Assembly (NCBI GenBank): GCA_016294035.1
Contig: JAEDCT010000008.1
Coordinates: 29,871-93,870 of the forward strand
Direction: 5' to 3'
Length of the DNA stretch: 64,000 nt
From: Treponema sp.
GTDB taxonomy: Bacteria > Spirochaetota > Spirochaetia > Treponematales > Treponemataceae
Position 1 is the stretch's first letter, and the number at the start of each line of letters is the position of its first letter. Of this stretch, positions 51,965-61,623 are shown piece by piece. The notes beneath the pieces were generated by a model. It had not been told where the DNA came from and did no database searches. It saw only the letters and a list, made by a program, of their open reading frames with translations. The position numbers and the translations under genes were made by a program.

Positions 51965-54900
51965 TTACTTAAAGTAACGAACACCAGCGGCAAATACGTT
52001 CTGGCACTTATCACCACTAATATTCTTGAATAAATTATAGCTTGAACCATCAGAATTAATTCCTACTGAACGTTCGTTATGACCCATCTTTCCAAGAACA
52101 CGTCCATCAGGGCTTGTAATACCCTCAATGGCAAACAAACTACCATTTGGATTATCAGGTTCAGAAATTGAAGGAATTCCATTTTCATCAACGTACTGAG
52201 TAAATACCTGTCCGTTCTTAAAGAGTTCTTCAGCAGTTTTTGGATCAACTACAAATCGACCTTCTCCATGGCTGATTGCAATAAGATGTGTCTTAGGATC
52301 AAGAACAGATTTGTCTAGAGCCCATGGACTCATAGCACTAACAACTCTTGTTCTTACAATTCGGCTGATATGACGACCAATCTTGTTGTATGTAAGTGTT
52401 GGCATTTCACCAGTCATATCACGGAATTCGCCATATACTGCAAGACCTGTTTTTACGAGTGCCTGGAATCCGTTGCAGATACCAAGAATAAGACCGTCAC
52501 GATTTTTGATAAGATTCATGATCTGATCTTCAATTTTTTTGTTGCGAAGAACATTTACAATGAACTTTGCAGAACCATCAGGTTCATCTCCGGCACTGAA
52601 TCCGCCGCTGAGAGCAAGAATCTGTGCAGTAGAAATTTCCTTATGGAGTGCAGCAAGAGATTCTTCAAGCTGACCAGGAAGTTTGTTTTTGATTGCAACG
52701 AGCTTTGTATTTGCTCCTGCGAGATTGAAAGCACGCATCATATCAAGTTCGCAGTTTGTACCAGGGAATACTGGAAGAACAACTGTTGGCTTTGCTTTTC
52801 CTGGTTCAAAAATTACCGGGCCCTGAGAGTGCTGTTTGCTGCGAGCTTCTGAAAGTGAACTGTGTTCATCAAGAGCCCATTTTGCAAGAGGCTTTTGTTC
52901 TTCTGCTCCACTAACAGGTGGGAATACTTTTGCGAGTTTAGATTCCCATGCAGATTCAATTTCTGAAAGTTCAATTTCTTCGTCTTCATCAAGGGTGATG
53001 CATGGTTTTTCCTGAGTTGAACCAATCTTGTAAATTGTACCAGCCTCGAAAGGAAGTTTTGTAAGATCTTCATCAGATTCAATAATGATTGAACCATACT
53101 GAGGAGTGAACAAATCGTCTTCACTTGCTTCTTTTCCGATTGAAACTGCAGTAGCACTTAGAGGAATTGAATCAAGAACAAATCCGATTTTGTTTCCCAA
53201 AGCCATTTTGCTTACTGCTTCTGCAATACCACCAGCACTAACAGGATACATTGCATTGATTTTTCCTTCATTGTTGAGTTTGTAGATTACTTTTGTGTTT
53301 TTCTTGAATACTTCAAAGTCTGGAGCAAGCTGTGCATTGTATGGAACTGTAACGATGTAAACTGAACTGCCAGCTTTTTTGAAAGAACCGGAAGTAACAT
53401 TTTTTACATCTTCTGTATCAACCGCAAATGAAACCAATGTATGAGGAACGTTTATATCTTCAAATGTTCCGCTCATGGAGTCCTTACCACCAATTGATCC
53501 AGTTCCCATGGAAATCTGTGCATCAACTGAACCAAGAAGTGCTGCTGCCGGATAACCCCAGGTTTTTTCGTTTACTGCACGTCCAAAGAATTCCTGGAAT
53601 GTAAGGCGGCAACTTTCTGGCTTACCACCAATACAAGAAATCTTTGCGAGAGAAGAAAGAACTGCAGTCTGTGCTCCGTGCCATGGTGACCACTGTGAAA
53701 CAAATGGATCGTATCCATAAGCCATGAGGCTGACTGTAGAAGTTTCTCTAGGTGAGAGAACAGGAATTTTTGCAGACATACCTGCTTCTGGGGTTCCCTG
53801 ATATTTTCCACCGTATGGGAACAGAACAGATGATGATCCGATAGAACCATCAAATCTTTCACCAAGCCCACGCTGAGAACAACAAGAAAGATCACTTATG
53901 TTTGTGAGCCAGGCATCTGTGAGAGAAGATTCGTTGTCATCAAGAACTTTTTCAACACTTTCAAGAGGATGAACAAGAGGAGACATTGATGGTTCATCTG
54001 GAGAAACAATGGTGGCATTTGCATGATGTTCTGCACCTGCTGCATCGAGGAATGAACGATCAAGTTCAACAATAGTTTTTCCTCGCCACTTCATGATGAG
54101 CTTGTTTGTATTTGTAACTTCTGCAACTACAACGGCATTGAGGTTTTCATCATTAGCAGCCTTGATGAATTTTTCTACATCTTTTGTTCTGACAACACAG
54201 GCCATGCGTTCCTGACTTTCTGATATTGCAAGTTCAGTTCCGTCGAGACCATCATACTTTTTTGGAACCTTGTCCAGGTTAATTTCAAGTCCAGGAGCAA
54301 GTTCTCCGATTGCAACTGAAACTCCACCAGCACCAAAGTCATTGCAGCGTCTAATCATGCGGCATACTTCCTTGTTGCGGAAAAGTTTCTGTATTTTTCT
54401 TTCTTCTACAGCATTACCTTTCTGAACTTCGGCAGCTGCAGTTGTAACTGATTTTGTTGTATGAACTTTAGATGAACCTGTTGCACCGCCAATACCATCA
54501 CGACCTGTTCCACCACCAAGGAGGATTACAACATCACCGGCATCTGGTTCTTCACGCATAACCTGATCACATGGGGCTGCTGCAATAACTGCACCAAGTT
54601 CCATGCGCTTTGCAACATAGCCAGGATGATATATTTCCTGAACCTGACCTGTTGTAAGTCCAATCTGGTTACCATAGGAAGAGAATCCCTGAGCAGATTC
54701 ACGAACAATCTTCAATTGCGGGAGCTTTCCCTTGAGTGTGTCTTTCAAAGAAACTGTTGGGTCAGCGGCACCTGTAATACGCATTGACTGATAAACCCAC
54801 GAACGTCCTGAAAGTGGATCGCGAATTGCACCACCAAGACAAGTTGCTGCTCCACCAAAAGGTTCAATTTCTGTTGGATGGTTATGAGTTTCATTCTTGA

Positions 54901-55921
54901 ACTGAAGAAGCCATCTTTCTGTTGCCTTAGGATCATCAGCGGAAATAGGTTTTCCGTTTTCGTCTGTTGTATAGTGAACGTCAATGAAAACAGAACAAGC
55001 ATTGATTTCTGCACTTACTTCCAGATCATCAAGCTTTCCGTGCTTGCGAAGATATTTTGCACCAATGCATGCCATGTCCATTAATGTAACAGGCTTGTCT
55101 TTTCTGTCTGCATAAAGATCTGTGCGGAGGTTAGTGTAGTTTTCAAATGATTTTTTGAAGAGTGAAGCATAAGGACCATCTTCAACTTTTACATTATCGA
55201 GAATTGTAAGGAATGTTGTGTGGCGGCAGTGATCTGACCAGTACGTATCCAATACACGGATTTCTGTGAAGGTTGGATCACGGTTTATTGACTTGAAATA
55301 GTCCTGCATGAACTTAACATCTGCAAGATCCATGGCAAGTCCAAGTTCCTGTCTGTAGCTTTCAAGTTCAGAATCATTTTTTGTGATGAATCCGCTGACA
55401 GTCTTAATGTCTTCTGGAATAGTAAGATTCATCTTGAGGGTTTCTGGCTTTGATGAGTCAGTAAGACGGGAATCAACCGGGTTGATCAGATAATTCTGGA
55501 TTTTTTCTGCATCTGAAGCACTGATTGTTCCCTTTAGAAGAACGATTTTTGCACAGCGTACTCTTGGAGCCTCAGATTCAACTGTAGTTTCTCCGCGAAG
55601 ACTTTCACGAAGAATTGAAAGACACTGTTCTGCACTATCAGCTCTCTGATCGTACTGTCCTGGAAGAAATTCCCAGATAATCTGAGTTGAACCTTCTGGA
55701 ATCTCCAGGGTCTCAAACATGACAGAATCGCTCTGTGGTTCACTGAAAATGCGTGTGGCAGCAACTTTAGCAACGCCTTCTGCCACATTTTCAACATCGT
55801 ACCGGTTCAAATAGCGAACATCAGTAACACCAGTAATTCCCAAAAATCCATTGATTTCCGACTTGATGCGAATAGCTTCGTTTTCAAAGCCCGCCTTTCT
55901 TTCTACATATATGCGATACAT
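51965..55921 (-). CDS. purL: Phosphoribosylformylglycinamidine synthase, large single-chain form
   Basis: A 1318-residue enzyme of purine synthesis converting FGAR and glutamine to FGAM. It combines a PurS-like N-terminal region, PurL synthetase domains (SDHCRHTTFL, ETHNHPTEIEPFGGAATCLGG, GTGRDGIGGATGSS, MGTGSIGGKDSMSGTF) and a C-terminal PurQ-like glutaminase with Cys in GICNGFQALV (about 1147) and His in ISHGEGRF. The motifs fit the clade of single-chain enzymes found in Clostridia and Bacteroidetes. A perfect TATAAT lies exactly 6 nt before the ATG, with no Shine-Dalgarno. Confidence 0.95.
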   Translation of the reverse strand: MYRIYVERKAGFENEAIRIKSEINGFLGITGVTDVRYLNRYDVENVAEGVAKVAATRIFSEPQSDSVMFETLEIPEGSTQIIWEFLPGQYDQRADSAEQCLSILRESLRGETTVESEAPRVRCAKIVLLKGTISASDAEKIQNYLINPVDSRLTDSSKPETLKMNLTIPEDIKTVSGFITKNDSELESYRQELGLAMDLADVKFMQDYFKSINRDPTFTEIRVLDTYWSDHCRHTTFLTILDNVKVEDGPYASLFKKSFENYTNLRTDLYADRKDKPVTLMDMACIGAKYLRKHGKLDDLEVSAEINACSVFIDVHYTTDENGKPISADDPKATERWLLQFKNETHNHPTEIEPFGGAATCLGGAIRDPLSGRSWVYQSMRITGAADPTVSLKDTLKGKLPQLKIVRESAQGFSSYGNQIGLTTGQVQEIYHPGYVAKRMELGAVIAAAPCDQVMREEPDAGDVVILLGGGTGRDGIGGATGSSKVHTTKSVTTAAAEVQKGNAVEERKIQKLFRNKEVCRMIRRCNDFGAGGVSVAIGELAPGLEINLDKVPKKYDGLDGTELAISESQERMACVVRTKDVEKFIKAANDENLNAVVVAEVTNTNKLIMKWRGKTIVELDRSFLDAAGAEHHANATIVSPDEPSMSPLVHPLESVEKVLDDNESSLTDAWLTNISDLSCCSQRGLGERFDGSIGSSSVLFPYGGKYQGTPEAGMSAKIPVLSPRETSTVSLMAYGYDPFVSQWSPWHGAQTAVLSSLAKISCIGGKPESCRLTFQEFFGRAVNEKTWGYPAAALLGSVDAQISMGTGSIGGKDSMSGTFEDINVPHTLVSFAVDTEDVKNVTSGSFKKAGSSVYIVTVPYNAQLAPDFEVFKKNTKVIYKLNNEGKINAMYPVSAGGIAEAVSKMALGNKIGFVLDSIPLSATAVSIGKEASEDDLFTPQYGSIIIESDEDLTKLPFEAGTIYKIGSTQEKPCITLDEDEEIELSEIESAWESKLAKVFPPVSGAEEQKPLAKWALDEHSSLSEARSKQHSQGPVIFEPGKAKPTVVLPVFPGTNCELDMMRAFNLAGANTKLVAIKNKLPGQLEESLAALHKEISTAQILALSGGFSAGDEPDGSAKFIVNVLRNKKIEDQIMNLIKNRDGLILGICNGFQALVKTGLAVYGEFRDMTGEMPTLTYNKIGRHISRIVRTRVVSAMSPWALDKSVLDPKTHLIAISHGEGRFVVDPKTAEELFKNGQVFTQYVDENGIPSISEPDNPNGSLFAIEGITSPDGRVLGKMGHNERSVGINSDGSSYNLFKNISGDKCQNVFAAGVRYFK

Positions 55922-55927
55922 TCTACA

Positions 55928-55956
55928 ATTATATTGTAAATCTTATTAATGCTCAA
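55928..55956 (-). promoter_or_regulatory. Predicted leaderless promoter of purL
   Basis: On the minus strand TTGAGC (55951-55956), a 17-bp spacer and a perfect TATAAT (55928-55933) lie 6 nt before the ATG at 55921. Confidence 0.58.
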
Positions 55957-55997
55957 GGAATGTATCAGTCTGGACATTTAACGCGCAATGGGATTTA

Positions 55998-56026
55998 TTG
56001 AGTTTTTGGGTATGCCCTTGTATAAT
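55998..56026 (+). promoter_or_regulatory. Predicted promoter of the thioredoxin-fold lipoprotein gene
   Basis: TTGAGT (55998-56003), a 17-bp spacer and a perfect TATAAT (56021-56026). The leader of about 47 nt ends in a GAGG ribosome-binding site before the ATG at 56080. Confidence 0.65.
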
Positions 56027-56079
56027 GGAAAAAATATTCAATAAAGAAAGTTTATTTATGAAATAATATTGAGGTATTT

Positions 56080-57081
56080 ATGAAAACATTGTTCAAGACA
56101 AATTTGTTATTGATTGCCGTTATGGCTTTTGTTGTAAGTCTGGCTTCGTGTCAGGATTCCAAATGGAATACAGATATTGATTCAACATACAAAAAAGCCT
56201 TGAAAAGCAAAAAGGATGTTATTCTTCTTTTTACGGCAGACTGGACTGATGAAAATACTAATGTTCTTGAGGAAATATTTTGCAAGAAGGAATTCACGAA
56301 AAAGTATTCCAAAAAATATCTGTTTGCAAACGTAACTCTTTTGCAGCAGGACTTTATTACCATGGAACTTGGTGAAAATGCAACCCAGGAACAGATTGAT
56401 GCTGCACAAAAACTTCAGGCTGAATATGAAAAGAAAAATGAAATGGTTCAGAACTATTCAGTAAAGAATTTCCCGGATCTTTTTATTGTTTCTGGAGAAG
56501 GTTATGTTCTTTCCCATGTTGAATTTGACCAGGAAAAATGGACAGAAGAACTTGTGGATGAAAAGATTTCACAGGCAGTAAAAGAATCAGAAGAACTAAA
56601 GAATTTGCTTCTTGAAGTTAGAAGCACAAAAGGTGTTGAAAAGGCAAAAGCCATTGATAAATTTGTTAATACATCTCCAAAACAATACAATACTTGCCTT
56701 AAGGATTTGATTCTTGAATATTCTTCTCTTGATCCAGAAAACCAGACAGGGCTTCTTGGTTCATATGAGCTTGGAGCTGCATATTATATTTCATTTGATG
56801 CAATCACGGCCGGTGAGGATCCATCTGTTGCATTTATTGATGCAATCAATGCAAATCACATGACAAAACTTCAGCAGCAGGAAGCATATTACATGGCATC
56901 ATATTCTCTTGCTAACAGTCAAATTCCGGATTATGAAAGAATTTACGAATATCTTCAGAAGGCATACGATATTGATCCACAAAGTGAATATGCTCCAGAA
57001 ATCAGCACTGCTCTTGAATCAATAAAGAAGTATAATGAAGCTGTTGAGAATGTTACAAAAGAAGCAGAGACTGAACAGTAG
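56080..57081 (+). CDS. Thioredoxin-fold lipoprotein lacking the CxxC motif
   Basis: A 333-residue lipoprotein: the signal peptide ends in LASC, with Cys 24 as the lipidation site. Residues about 35-165 are thioredoxin-like (DVILLFTADWTDENTNVLEEIF, then NFPDLFIVSGEGYVL), but the active-site CxxC is replaced by TADWTDEN, so redox activity is unlikely. Residues about 180-325 are helical and TPR-like (IPDYERIYEYLQKAYDIDP). It may be a protein-protein interaction or chaperone module facing the periplasm. The CNNM gene follows after 12 bp. Confidence 0.72.
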   Translation: MKTLFKTNLLLIAVMAFVVSLASCQDSKWNTDIDSTYKKALKSKKDVILLFTADWTDENTNVLEEIFCKKEFTKKYSKKYLFANVTLLQQDFITMELGENATQEQIDAAQKLQAEYEKKNEMVQNYSVKNFPDLFIVSGEGYVLSHVEFDQEKWTEELVDEKISQAVKESEELKNLLLEVRSTKGVEKAKAIDKFVNTSPKQYNTCLKDLILEYSSLDPENQTGLLGSYELGAAYYISFDAITAGEDPSVAFIDAINANHMTKLQQQEAYYMASYSLANSQIPDYERIYEYLQKAYDIDPQSEYAPEISTALESIKKYNEAVENVTKEAETEQ

Positions 57082-57093
57082 TCGGAATTAATA

Positions 57094-58347
57094 GTGTCCA
57101 TCAATATACTAATTGCAATTTCAGTTGTTCTCGTATTTCTTTCGATGATTTTTTCGGCAGCTGAAAGTGCATTTCTTTCAATAAATAAGCTTCGAGTTAG
57201 ACTTCTTCGAAACAAAAAAAACCGAAGGGCAACAAGGGTATGGCGTTTGTTGAATAACAAAGACAGACTAATCAATACTTTGCTGGTTGGTAACAATATC
57301 GTAAATATTGCCCTTTCTTCAATCTTCACATATATCGCCATTGAACTGTTTGGAAATGCCGGTGTTGGACTTGCAACATTTGTTGTTACTCTGGTTCTTT
57401 TGATTTTTGGTGAAATTTCTCCCAAAACAATTGCAACACATAATCCTGAACCAATTGCATTTTTTTTCAGTGGTTTCATTTCTTGTCTCGAAGTGATTCT
57501 GTATCCCCTGGTTTATATTTTTACAAAAGTAACGGGATTATTTCTGAAAGTTGCAAATGTTGATGTAAAGAAGGAAACAGTTACTTTTACGGAAGAAGAA
57601 ATAAAGATTTTTCTTGAGGTTGGAAAAGAGCAGGGAATTCTTGAAAAAAATGAAAGCAGCATGATGCATAAGGTTTTCAGGTTTTCTGATTTGTCTGCAA
57701 AAGCAATTATGATTCCGCGAAAGCATATCATTGCAATCAGGGAAGATTTTTCATATTCCAAAGTTATTGAATATTCTCAGCGGTATAGGCTTTCAAGATT
57801 TCCAATATATAGAAGTTCACTGGATGATATTACAGGTATTCTTTATGTAAAGGATATGCTTCCATATAAGATGTGCCCGGAAAAATTTGAAATCAAGAAG
57901 GTAATGCGTCCGCCATTATTTATTCTTGAGTCAAAGAATATGTCTGGAATTCAGCAGATGCTTCGTGAAAACCGGCAGAGCATGGCAGTAGTTATTGATG
58001 AATATTCTGGAACAAAAGGTGTTCTTACTGTTGAGGATCTTGTAAAGGAAATCTTTGGAACTATTGAGTACAAGCCTTATTCAAGAAATTCAGAAATCAA
58101 GGCAAAAAATACGACTAGTTCTGAAGTAGATGGTTTGTTCAGGATAATTGATATAAATCAGCAGCTGGAACTGAATATTGTGTCTGAAAATTGTGAGACA
58201 ATCGGCGGATATATTTGTGAAAAGCTGGGGGAAATTCCATCAGAAGGACAAAGCATCGTAATTGGTAATTATAAGTTTATAGTTACGAAAATGGATGACA
58301 AGCGTGTCGGCAAAATCAGAGTAATTTACATGGGGAAAGAATCATGA
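57094..58347 (+). CDS. CNNM-domain/CBS-pair membrane protein (HlyC/CorC family), first copy
   Basis: A 417-residue protein starting with GTG. Residues 1-180 are a CNNM/DUF21 membrane domain with four helices (LVGNNIVNIALSSIF, LLIFGEISPKTIATHNPEPIAF). Two CBS domains follow at about 205-325 (IMIPRKHIIAIRED...; RQSMAVVIDEYSGTKGVLTVEDLVKEIFG), and a CorC/HlyC C-terminal domain covers about 335-415. The family transports or regulates magnesium or other divalent cations. The stop overlaps the start of a paralogue by 4 bp, so the two are translated together and may act as a heteromer. Confidence 0.92.
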   Translation: MSINILIAISVVLVFLSMIFSAAESAFLSINKLRVRLLRNKKNRRATRVWRLLNNKDRLINTLLVGNNIVNIALSSIFTYIAIELFGNAGVGLATFVVTLVLLIFGEISPKTIATHNPEPIAFFFSGFISCLEVILYPLVYIFTKVTGLFLKVANVDVKKETVTFTEEEIKIFLEVGKEQGILEKNESSMMHKVFRFSDLSAKAIMIPRKHIIAIREDFSYSKVIEYSQRYRLSRFPIYRSSLDDITGILYVKDMLPYKMCPEKFEIKKVMRPPLFILESKNMSGIQQMLRENRQSMAVVIDEYSGTKGVLTVEDLVKEIFGTIEYKPYSRNSEIKAKNTTSSEVDGLFRIIDINQQLELNIVSENCETIGGYICEKLGEIPSEGQSIVIGNYKFIVTKMDDKRVGKIRVIYMGKES

Positions 58348-59609
58348 TGACATATATTGTTATGACAGTTCTGGTTATATTGATTCTTCTCTTATTTGGT
58401 GCATTTTTTTCCATGACCGAAACAGCCTTTACAAGTCTGTCAAAAATTACTATCAGGCAAATGGTAAAAGATCATGAAAAGAATTCAGTGCTTATATCAA
58501 AGATAAAATCTCAGCTTGATACATTGATTGCTACGGTTTTAATCGGAACAAATTTTGTAAACACATTGAACTCAGCAGTTGTGACGGCTTTTGCAATAAA
58601 AGTTTTTGGTCCGGAATATGTAACTGCGGCAACATCTGTGATACTGATTCTTGTAATTGTTTTTGTAGAAATAATTCCAAAAACCTATGCGGCAATTTGC
58701 AGCAAGCGGGCCTGTCAGATTACGGCTGTTCCAATTTTTATAATAGAAAAAGTCTTATTTATAGTTGTTAAAATATTCTGTCTGTTTACAAAATTTATTG
58801 ATTTTCTTGAAAAGATTGTATTCAAGAAGGCCAGGCCGCTGATTACGGAAGAAGAGTTAAGGACACTGATTGAAGTAGGAGAAACAGAAGGGACCATCGA
58901 AGCAAATGAGAAACTTATGCTGGACAGATTGTTTGAGTTTTCAGATTTGACAGTTCATTCAATAATGCGCCATAGATCACTTGTAAAATATGTTTCCATT
59001 CAGGCAACGCTGGAAGATGTTATTGCAATATTTCAGGAAAGCGGATATTCAAGAATTTTGGTCTATGAAAATAATGTAGAAAATATTGTTGGCGTTTTGC
59101 ATTTCAAATCAGTTTTGTTTGCTGATTCAATGGTTTCCCGTAGTCCGGATTTCGTGAAAATCTGCATGTCACCGGTTTTGTATGTTCCTGAAACTTTTAC
59201 GGCAATTGATCTGCTAAAAAAATTCAAATCGGAGAAAATGAATTTTGCAGTTGCAGTAAATGAATATGGCGGAATGTCAGGAATTGTTACTATGAATGAT
59301 ATTCTTCATGGTGTATTTGGAAGGATTACAGATGAACATGGAAGTGTTGATGTGGCTCCTGAAAAAAGAGTTGTGCTTGTTGGTGTAAATGAATTTCTTG
59401 TTCCTGGAGACATGAAACTCGAGGATCTTCCGTCAGTCTTGAACTTGCATCTGGAAAGTGAAAATTTTGATACTTTGGGCGGATGGCTTCTAGAAAGGTT
59501 TGATGAACTTCCGGCAATCGGCAGCGTTTACACACATGAAGGAAGATTGTTTATTGTAGAAGATCAAAGTGCTCGCAGAATACAGACAGTACGAATAAAA
59601 CTACCGTAA
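58344..59609 (+). CDS. CNNM-domain/CBS-pair membrane protein (HlyC/CorC family), second copy
   Basis: A 421-residue paralogue of the preceding protein. It has the CNNM domain (FFSMTETAFTSLSKITIRQM, LIGTNFVNTLNSAVV, IVFVEIIPKTYAA), two CBS modules at about 205-325 (SIMRHRSLVKYV; MNFAVAVNEYGGMSGIVTMNDILHGVFG) and the CorC-type tail. The two proteins differ widely in sequence, so this is an old duplication. It overlaps its partner by 4 bp (ATGA). It ends 34 bp before the convergent RluA-type gene. Confidence 0.92.
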   Translation: MMTYIVMTVLVILILLLFGAFFSMTETAFTSLSKITIRQMVKDHEKNSVLISKIKSQLDTLIATVLIGTNFVNTLNSAVVTAFAIKVFGPEYVTAATSVILILVIVFVEIIPKTYAAICSKRACQITAVPIFIIEKVLFIVVKIFCLFTKFIDFLEKIVFKKARPLITEEELRTLIEVGETEGTIEANEKLMLDRLFEFSDLTVHSIMRHRSLVKYVSIQATLEDVIAIFQESGYSRILVYENNVENIVGVLHFKSVLFADSMVSRSPDFVKICMSPVLYVPETFTAIDLLKKFKSEKMNFAVAVNEYGGMSGIVTMNDILHGVFGRITDEHGSVDVAPEKRVVLVGVNEFLVPGDMKLEDLPSVLNLHLESENFDTLGGWLLERFDELPAIGSVYTHEGRLFIVEDQSARRIQTVRIKLP

Positions 59610-59642
59610 GTTTGTTTTCTGCGGATTATGCAAACTGAATGA

Positions 59643-60551
59643 CTAACGTTTGTTTTTTCCCTGTGAAATATAGTCCATTTTACGCAAAGATTTCCTTGTT
59701 GGCCCAGATTTTGGAGAAAAATCTTCGTAAATTGGCTTACGAACGTTAGTATGTACATTCCAAACAGGGGTTCTTGGATGAGAATCACCATTTTCAACGT
59801 ATGTCATCCATTCTTCAGGTTCTGGAATTTCAAACTTCATTTTTTTGCCGGATACAGGATGAAGGAATTCAAGAGTACGTGCATGAAGTGCAAGTCTGAA
59901 AAAAGGGTCAGTTTGAGCCCTGTAGTTTTCATCACCGGCCAGAGGATAGTGTCTTGAAGCCAGATGTGCTCTGATTTGGTTTTTCTTTCCGGTATCAAGT
60001 TGGAGTTCAAATAATGTGTGAGTTGGTCCGCGAAGGACTGTTCTGAAGTGGGTTCGGGCTGGAACTGTATCAATTTTCTTGTCATCTTTTTTTGGAACAT
60101 ATCCAACATGATGTGAATTCTGAGCCAGAGGGTCATCTATGAGGCCAGATTCTTCGAGGTACAGATTTTTGTTTCTTGGATTTTCGGCAACTGCGCGGTA
60201 GATACGTTCTGTCACCATTTTATGCCAGGTGTGCATGATTTTTTTCTGGACTTCTTCATTTAGGGCAAACATCATTACGCCGCTTGTATCTCTGTCCAGC
60301 CTGTGAACGACAAATGGTTTGTGTCCGGATGTAAAAGTTCCGCGGGAACGCATAATCTTTTCAAGAACGTCTTGAGCAGTTCTTGCCTTGCTTCCGGGAT
60401 AGGGAACAGAGAGCATGCCTGTAGGCTTATTGATTACAATAATGTCTTTGTCCTCGTAGAGTATTTCAATTTTTTCTTTACCGTAATCAGCCTTATGTTT
60501 ACGCTTGATCTGTGTACTGGCTTTTACGTTGTGAATGTTTTTTTCTGTCAT
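59643..60551 (-). CDS. RluA-family pseudouridine synthase, second copy
   Basis: A 302-residue protein. It has the active-site HRLDRDTSG motif (83-91, catalytic Asp 86), GRxHQIR replaced by DTGKKNQIRAHLASRHYPLAGD, and a basic C-terminal tail (KSGPTRKSLRKM). The GKKNQIRAH form is characteristic of one RluA subfamily. The start at 60551 is taken because an AATACT box lies 6 nt upstream and the residues before it are unlike the family; a frame from 60635 has no ribosome-binding site either. The target RNA is unknown. Confidence 0.88.
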   Translation of the reverse strand: MTEKNIHNVKASTQIKRKHKADYGKEKIEILYEDKDIIVINKPTGMLSVPYPGSKARTAQDVLEKIMRSRGTFTSGHKPFVVHRLDRDTSGVMMFALNEEVQKKIMHTWHKMVTERIYRAVAENPRNKNLYLEESGLIDDPLAQNSHHVGYVPKKDDKKIDTVPARTHFRTVLRGPTHTLFELQLDTGKKNQIRAHLASRHYPLAGDENYRAQTDPFFRLALHARTLEFLHPVSGKKMKFEIPEPEEWMTYVENGDSHPRTPVWNVHTNVRKPIYEDFSPKSGPTRKSLRKMDYISQGKNKR

Positions 60552-60686
60552 GGTGCGAGTATTTTGTAGCAAAATAATACTTTTTTCAATTAATGAATCA
60601 TTTGTTAGAGTAATTAGACAATTTTTAAAAGACATGTTAAAATAAAAATAATTGCATTTAAGATTTAATGAATTAAGGAAGAAAAT

Positions 60687-61487
60687 ATGGATTTACAATT
60701 GATTGATGTAGAGATTCCAGAAGGAACAATTGAACTGACAGAGACAACTTTTCACAATCATAGGCTTGTATCTTCTGTAAAAATTCCAGAGAGCGTTGTA
60801 ATTATTGGAGAAAGAGCTTTTGCTGATTGTGTTAATCTCAAGGAAATTAAGTTGCCGTCAGGTCTTCGTGAGATTCGTAAGGGTGCTTTCTATAATTGTG
60901 CAACTCTTGAAGAAATAAATATTCCTAATGAAATTACAACAATTGAAGAAAGTGCATTCGAGGACTGTTCAAGTCTTCAATCGATTATTCTTGATGAAAA
61001 TATAATTTCAATTAAGGAAAAGGCCTTTGCAGGTTGTACAGGAATCAAGCAGCTTGTTTTGCCAGACAATTTGATTTCTTGTTCTGCAACAGCATTTCCA
61101 AACAGCAAGAAGTATCTTCCAATTAATAAGAATTACAAATATGAAGATGGAATGATGATCAACACATCGAATGAAATGCTTTTGTTCTATTCCGGAGATA
61201 AGCAGAATGTGGTAGTTCCAGCAAAAGTTAAGGGAATTGCTTTTCGTGCCTTCTATAACAGTAATGTGAAAGTTGTTCGTCTAAAGGAAGGCGTTAAGAG
61301 TATCAGTGATGAAGCATTTGTTAACAGTGGAGAAGAGGTAAAGGTAATTCTTCCTGAGTCAATTGAATACATCGAGACTAGTGCATTTGATTCAAATGTA
61401 AAGATTTACTGCAAAAAGGGATCTTATTCAGAAGGTTGGTGCCGAAATAATCCAGATTATTCGCAGCTTGATGATGAAGAAATTTAA
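60687..61487 (+). CDS. BspA-like leucine-rich repeat protein (LRR_5)
   Basis: A 266-residue protein made of repeats of about 23 residues of the BspA/TpLRR type: SVKIPESVVIIGERAFADCVNL, EIKLPSGLREIRKGAFYNCATL, EINIPNEITTIEESAFEDCSSL, SIILDENIISIKEKAFAGCTGI and further ones. There is no signal peptide, so it is cytosolic or exported by another route; most BspA proteins are surface adhesins. An AAGGAAG ribosome-binding site precedes the ATG. A terminator follows. Confidence 0.9.
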   Translation: MDLQLIDVEIPEGTIELTETTFHNHRLVSSVKIPESVVIIGERAFADCVNLKEIKLPSGLREIRKGAFYNCATLEEINIPNEITTIEESAFEDCSSLQSIILDENIISIKEKAFAGCTGIKQLVLPDNLISCSATAFPNSKKYLPINKNYKYEDGMMINTSNEMLLFYSGDKQNVVVPAKVKGIAFRAFYNSNVKVVRLKEGVKSISDEAFVNSGEEVKVILPESIEYIETSAFDSNVKIYCKKGSYSEGWCRNNPDYSQLDDEEI

Positions 61488-61509
61488 GTATATGCCTTAA
61501 ATAAAATAG

Positions 61510-61539
61510 GGGTTGTCCTGATCTGGGCAACCCTTTTTT
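61510..61539 (+). terminator. Rho-independent terminator after the BspA-like gene
   Basis: GGGTTGTCC (61510-61518) pairs with GGGCAACCC (61525-61533), one G-U pair, followed by six Ts. Confidence 0.92.
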
Positions 61540-61623
61540 GTTTTTTTAATTATTTGATTTTTAAATTTAAATAAGAAGTTCTGATAAACATTAAAAATAG
61601 GATAAAATTAAGGTTTATCTGTT

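Noticed and set aside
52370..52852. 160-residue open frame on the plus strand opposite purL, and similar long frames opposite gyrA, pyrKD and the PFL gene
   Set aside because: They are antisense to strongly supported genes, lack ribosome-binding sites and have the cysteine/phenylalanine-rich composition of out-of-frame translation.
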